Positions 6,539-7,429 of a stretch of 7,429 bases of DNA are shown piece by piece (the first letter of the stretch is position 1; each line of letters begins with the position of its first letter). A program made the position numbers and the translations under genes. Origin of the DNA: Anaerolineaceae bacterium (GTDB lineage Bacteria > Chloroflexota > Anaerolineae > Aggregatilineales > Phototrophicaceae); the NCBI GenBank assembly GCA_020634135.1, contig JACKCG010000019.1, positions 1 to 7,429 of the forward strand, given 5' to 3'. The notes below the pieces were generated by a model. It ran no database searches and was not told where the DNA came from. It worked only from the letters and a program-made list of their open reading frames with translations.

Positions 6539-6652
6539 TCGTGTACGATGGTGGTCGCGGCGTGGTTGCAGCGGATACCGGTTGTTGTGCGGAGAATCAA
6601 ACAGCCGCCCGGCAAGCACCTGTACAACACCCTGGAACGGTGTACGGTACAC
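6539..6652. repeat. Cluster of TGTAC-centred palindromes upstream of the RIO gene
   Basis: TCGT-GT-ACGA (6539-6548) and GTGTAC-G-GTACAC (6640-6652) are inverted repeats sharing a TGTAC core, and another TGTAC lies at 6621-6625. The right part can also fold as TGTAC-A-ACACC (6621-6631), a 7-nt loop, and GGTGT-ACG-GTACA (6639-6651). The spacing suggests operator sites or an RNA hairpin, but nothing identifies a binder. The surrounding bases hold no convincing gene. Confidence 0.3.
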
Positions 6653-6747
6653 GCCCGCGACGGCTGAAAAGTCCAAAGGAGAACGCGGCTAACGCATCAA
6701 TGCGAAGGGGTTCAAAACCAATCTATAAACCGCTTTGCTTGTGGTGG

Positions 6748-6766
6748 AAAGGGCTTACTGCCCCTT
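6748..6766 (-). terminator. Terminator-like hairpin after the putative small ORF
   Basis: On the minus strand AAGGGGC, loop AGTAA, GCCCTTT folds into a 7-pair stem with one G-U pair. It begins 8 nt after the stop codon of the small ORF at 6775. A second hairpin, CCAGT with ACTGG (6768-6772 with 6781-6785), overlaps that stop codon. No long U-tract follows, so termination is an inference from position. Confidence 0.35.
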
Positions 6767-6774
6767 GCCAGTGG

Positions 6775-6855
6775 TTATTGACTGGTTTCTAAGCGTTCCA
6801 GCAGGCAGGCGCGCACTGAACAGCATGAGTCAAAACATTCACTTGTGCCATACAA
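6775..6855 (-). CDS. Putative 26-residue cysteine-rich peptide (TTG start) or small RNA
   Basis: A strong Shine-Dalgarno, AAGGAGG (6862-6868 on the minus strand), lies 6 nt before TTG at 6855. The resulting peptide begins MYGTSECFDSCC and ends LLERLETSQ, with cysteines at 7, 11, 12 and 17, four of 26 residues. An alternative ATG at 6851, 10 nt from the same Shine-Dalgarno, opens a different frame of 20 residues ending at 6789, with cysteines at 13 and 17; the sequence alone does not decide between them. A near-consensus promoter sits directly upstream and two hairpins directly downstream, giving a self-contained unit of about 140 nt. I recognise no peptide family. It could be a small Cys-rich protein, a leader peptide for a longer transcript into the RIO gene, or a non-coding RNA whose Shine-Dalgarno match is chance. 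It is not claimed as a proven gene. Confidence 0.35.
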   Translation of the reverse strand: MYGTSECFDSCCSVRACLLERLETSQ

Positions 6856-6892
6856 TCGCTGCCTCCTTACCTGAGAAAGAACACTGTTGAAC

Positions 6893-6921
6893 ACTATAGC
6901 AAACCTGCTGGCCGCTGTCAA
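6893..6921 (-). promoter_or_regulatory. Near-consensus sigma-70-type promoter, minus strand
   Basis: TTGACA (minus strand, 6921-6916) matches the -35 consensus perfectly. The spacer is exactly 17 bp (6915-6899), and TATAGT (6898-6893) matches the -10 at 5 of 6 positions. This is the best promoter in the window. It points away from the plus-strand gene at 7118 and toward the small ORF at 6775-6855, predicting a start near 6886. The nearest conventional gene in that direction is the RIO kinase, about 450 bp on. Confidence 0.72.
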
Positions 6922-6926
6922 GCTGT

Positions 6927-7061
6927 TGCGCGTTATTTTGCCCCACCCTGACCCTTTGTGACAGAATGTACATTTGTTTAGCAGCCAGAGAGGCGTTCGC
7001 CGGACAGGCAGAATCCTGCCCCTACGCTGGCGTAGGGTTGGGACTGGGGCGATAACGCGCA
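6927..7061. repeat. Imperfect long inverted repeat with nested hairpins (MITE- or REP-like)
   Basis: The outer arms are TGCGCGTTAT (6927-6936) and ATAACGCGCA (7052-7061), a perfect 10-bp match. After a small internal loop GCCCCA (6940-6945) pairs with TGGGGC (7045-7050). The arms then stay partly complementary (CCCTGACCC against GGGTTGGG). Between them lie GGCG/CGCC (6992-7001), GGCAG-AATC-CTGCC (7007-7020) and CCCTACGC-TG-GCGTAGGG (7020-7037). There is no ORF inside. The 'CAGGCAGAATCCTGCCCCTAC' style resembles dispersed palindromic repeats I associate with Chloroflexota genomes, but copy number cannot be seen here. No flanking target duplication was evident. A structured RNA is the alternative. 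Confidence 0.5.
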
Positions 7062-7074
7062 TTGTCCGTTAGGC

Positions 7075-7080
7075 TATACT
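7075..7080 (+). promoter_or_regulatory. Candidate -10 box for the membrane protein gene
   Basis: TATACT matches the -10 consensus at 5 of 6 positions and lies 37 nt before the ATG at 7118. The -35 position at 17 bp is ATAACG, inside the right arm of the inverted repeat, and is a poor match. Confidence 0.35.
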
Positions 7081-7117
7081 GTAAAGCGACTCTCAATATC
7101 AGGGTGAAGGCAACCGC

Positions 7118-7429
7118 ATGGAACCACCGACGCTTATGAACCGGCTGCACGGGGGATGGGAGACATTCCGCTACCTGTGGCGCACCTATGCGCTGCTGCG
7201 CTGGGTGGTCGCTAATGTCGCCGGGTGGTCAACCGGCCTGCTGGTTGGGAGTTGGCTGCTGGGGGTGTTCAGCGGCGTGATCGGGCTGGGGATTGGCGGG
7301 GCGGCGGGGGGCGGTATCGCCGGGCTGGCACAGTGGCTGATTCTGAAAGACGAAATCAGCGGGGTTGAGCGGCGGCGCTGGCTGGTCGTGAGCGCGGCGG
7401 GCGGGCTGGCGGCGGCTTTCCCGGCGGCG
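7118..7429 (+). CDS. Gly-rich multi-pass membrane protein, N-terminal part (runs off window)
   Basis: The frame is open for 104 codons from ATG 7118 to the window edge. GTGAAGG lies 8 nt before the ATG; a second Met at codon 7 is possible but less well placed. Residues 1-27 are soluble and basic/aromatic. Hydrophobic segments follow at about 28-50 (RWVVANVAGWSTGLLVGSWL), 52-76 (VIGLGIGGAAGGGIAGLAQW) and from about 88 onward, separated by KDEISGVERRRW. The spacing of 'AN.AGW..G', 'GLAQWLIL' and 'W.V.S..G' resembles a repeated-motif family of uncharacterised integral membrane proteins frequent in Chloroflexota and cyanobacteria, in which the block recurs several times. No function is known to me. 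Promoter and hairpin-rich repeat lie directly upstream. Confidence 0.82.
   Translation, partial: MEPPTLMNRLHGGWETFRYLWRTYALLRWVVANVAGWSTGLLVGSWLLGVFSGVIGLGIGGAAGGGIAGLAQWLILKDEISGVERRRWLVVSAAGGLAAAFPAA

Noticed and set aside
6436..6630. Upstream extension of the RIO kinase to an ATG at 6630
   Set aside because: The extra 65 residues are unlike the family and contain Cys/His/Arg-rich random-looking sequence. The TTG at 6435 has a proper Shine-Dalgarno, and the extension would cover a candidate -10 box.
6660..6740. Possible tRNA T-arm (GGTTCAAAACC) near 6709
   Set aside because: The flanking five-base stems do not pair and no anticodon or acceptor stem can be drawn around it.
6541..6792. 83-codon plus-strand ORF in the 6436-7117 gap
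   Set aside because: It has no Shine-Dalgarno, random-looking composition, and runs through palindromes and the opposing small ORF region.
6856..7062. Longer 95-codon version of the small Cys-rich frame starting at 7062
   Set aside because: The extra sequence translates the inverted-repeat element and the promoter, is Arg-rich and non-protein-like, and would place the best promoter inside a coding region.

Overview
The window looks like chromosomal DNA from a GC-rich, uncultured-type bacterium, most likely a member of Chloroflexota (Anaerolineae-like). This rests on the overall protein style, not on a marker gene. The main clues are a short TPR protein with the 'AG....A...W......P.DERVWL.LL.V......L.CL..II.INP.N..A...L' pattern common in that phylum, a Gly-rich membrane protein with an 'AQW' motif, RIO-kinase and amidohydrolase variants, and GC-rich hairpins without long U-tracts at gene ends. 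I see no phage, plasmid or transposase gene, and no tRNA, rRNA or CRISPR array.

Layout: (1) Bases 2-280, plus strand, hold the C-terminal end of a flavodoxin-like (HemG-type) protein. It meets a perfect 9-bp hairpin at 296-316 that can terminate both strands. (2) Bases 328-1672, minus strand, form a two-gene operon: rsmG (16S rRNA m7G527 methyltransferase) followed 31 bp later by an unrecognised helical protein. (3) A 199-bp divergent spacer leads to a plus-strand TPR protein with a C-terminal membrane anchor (1872-2315). (4) Its end overlaps, codon for codon, the end of a minus-strand membrane chemoreceptor-like gene (2235-3698). That gene lies 24 bp behind an amidohydrolase of the MTA/SAH-deaminase/chlorohydrolase type (3723-5057), so the two probably share a transcript started from a perfect TATAAT box at 5107-5112. 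(5) A RIO-type kinase (5407-6435, minus, TTG start) ends at a hairpin at 5327-5356. (6) Bases 6436-7117 hold no conventional gene but are rich in signals. These are a near-consensus minus-strand promoter (TTGACA, 17 bp, TATAGT), a strong Shine-Dalgarno followed by a possible 26-residue Cys-rich peptide, several hairpins, clustered TGTAC palindromes and a long imperfect inverted repeat. (7) A plus-strand membrane protein starts at 7118 and runs off the end.

Most genes are housekeeping or accessory singletons with no obvious shared pathway. The most unusual parts are the promoter-driven mini-transcript at about 6748-6921, the nested inverted repeat beside it, and the symmetrical codon-aligned overlap at 2235-2315, where a membrane helix on one strand is a Gln/Pro-rich tail on the other.
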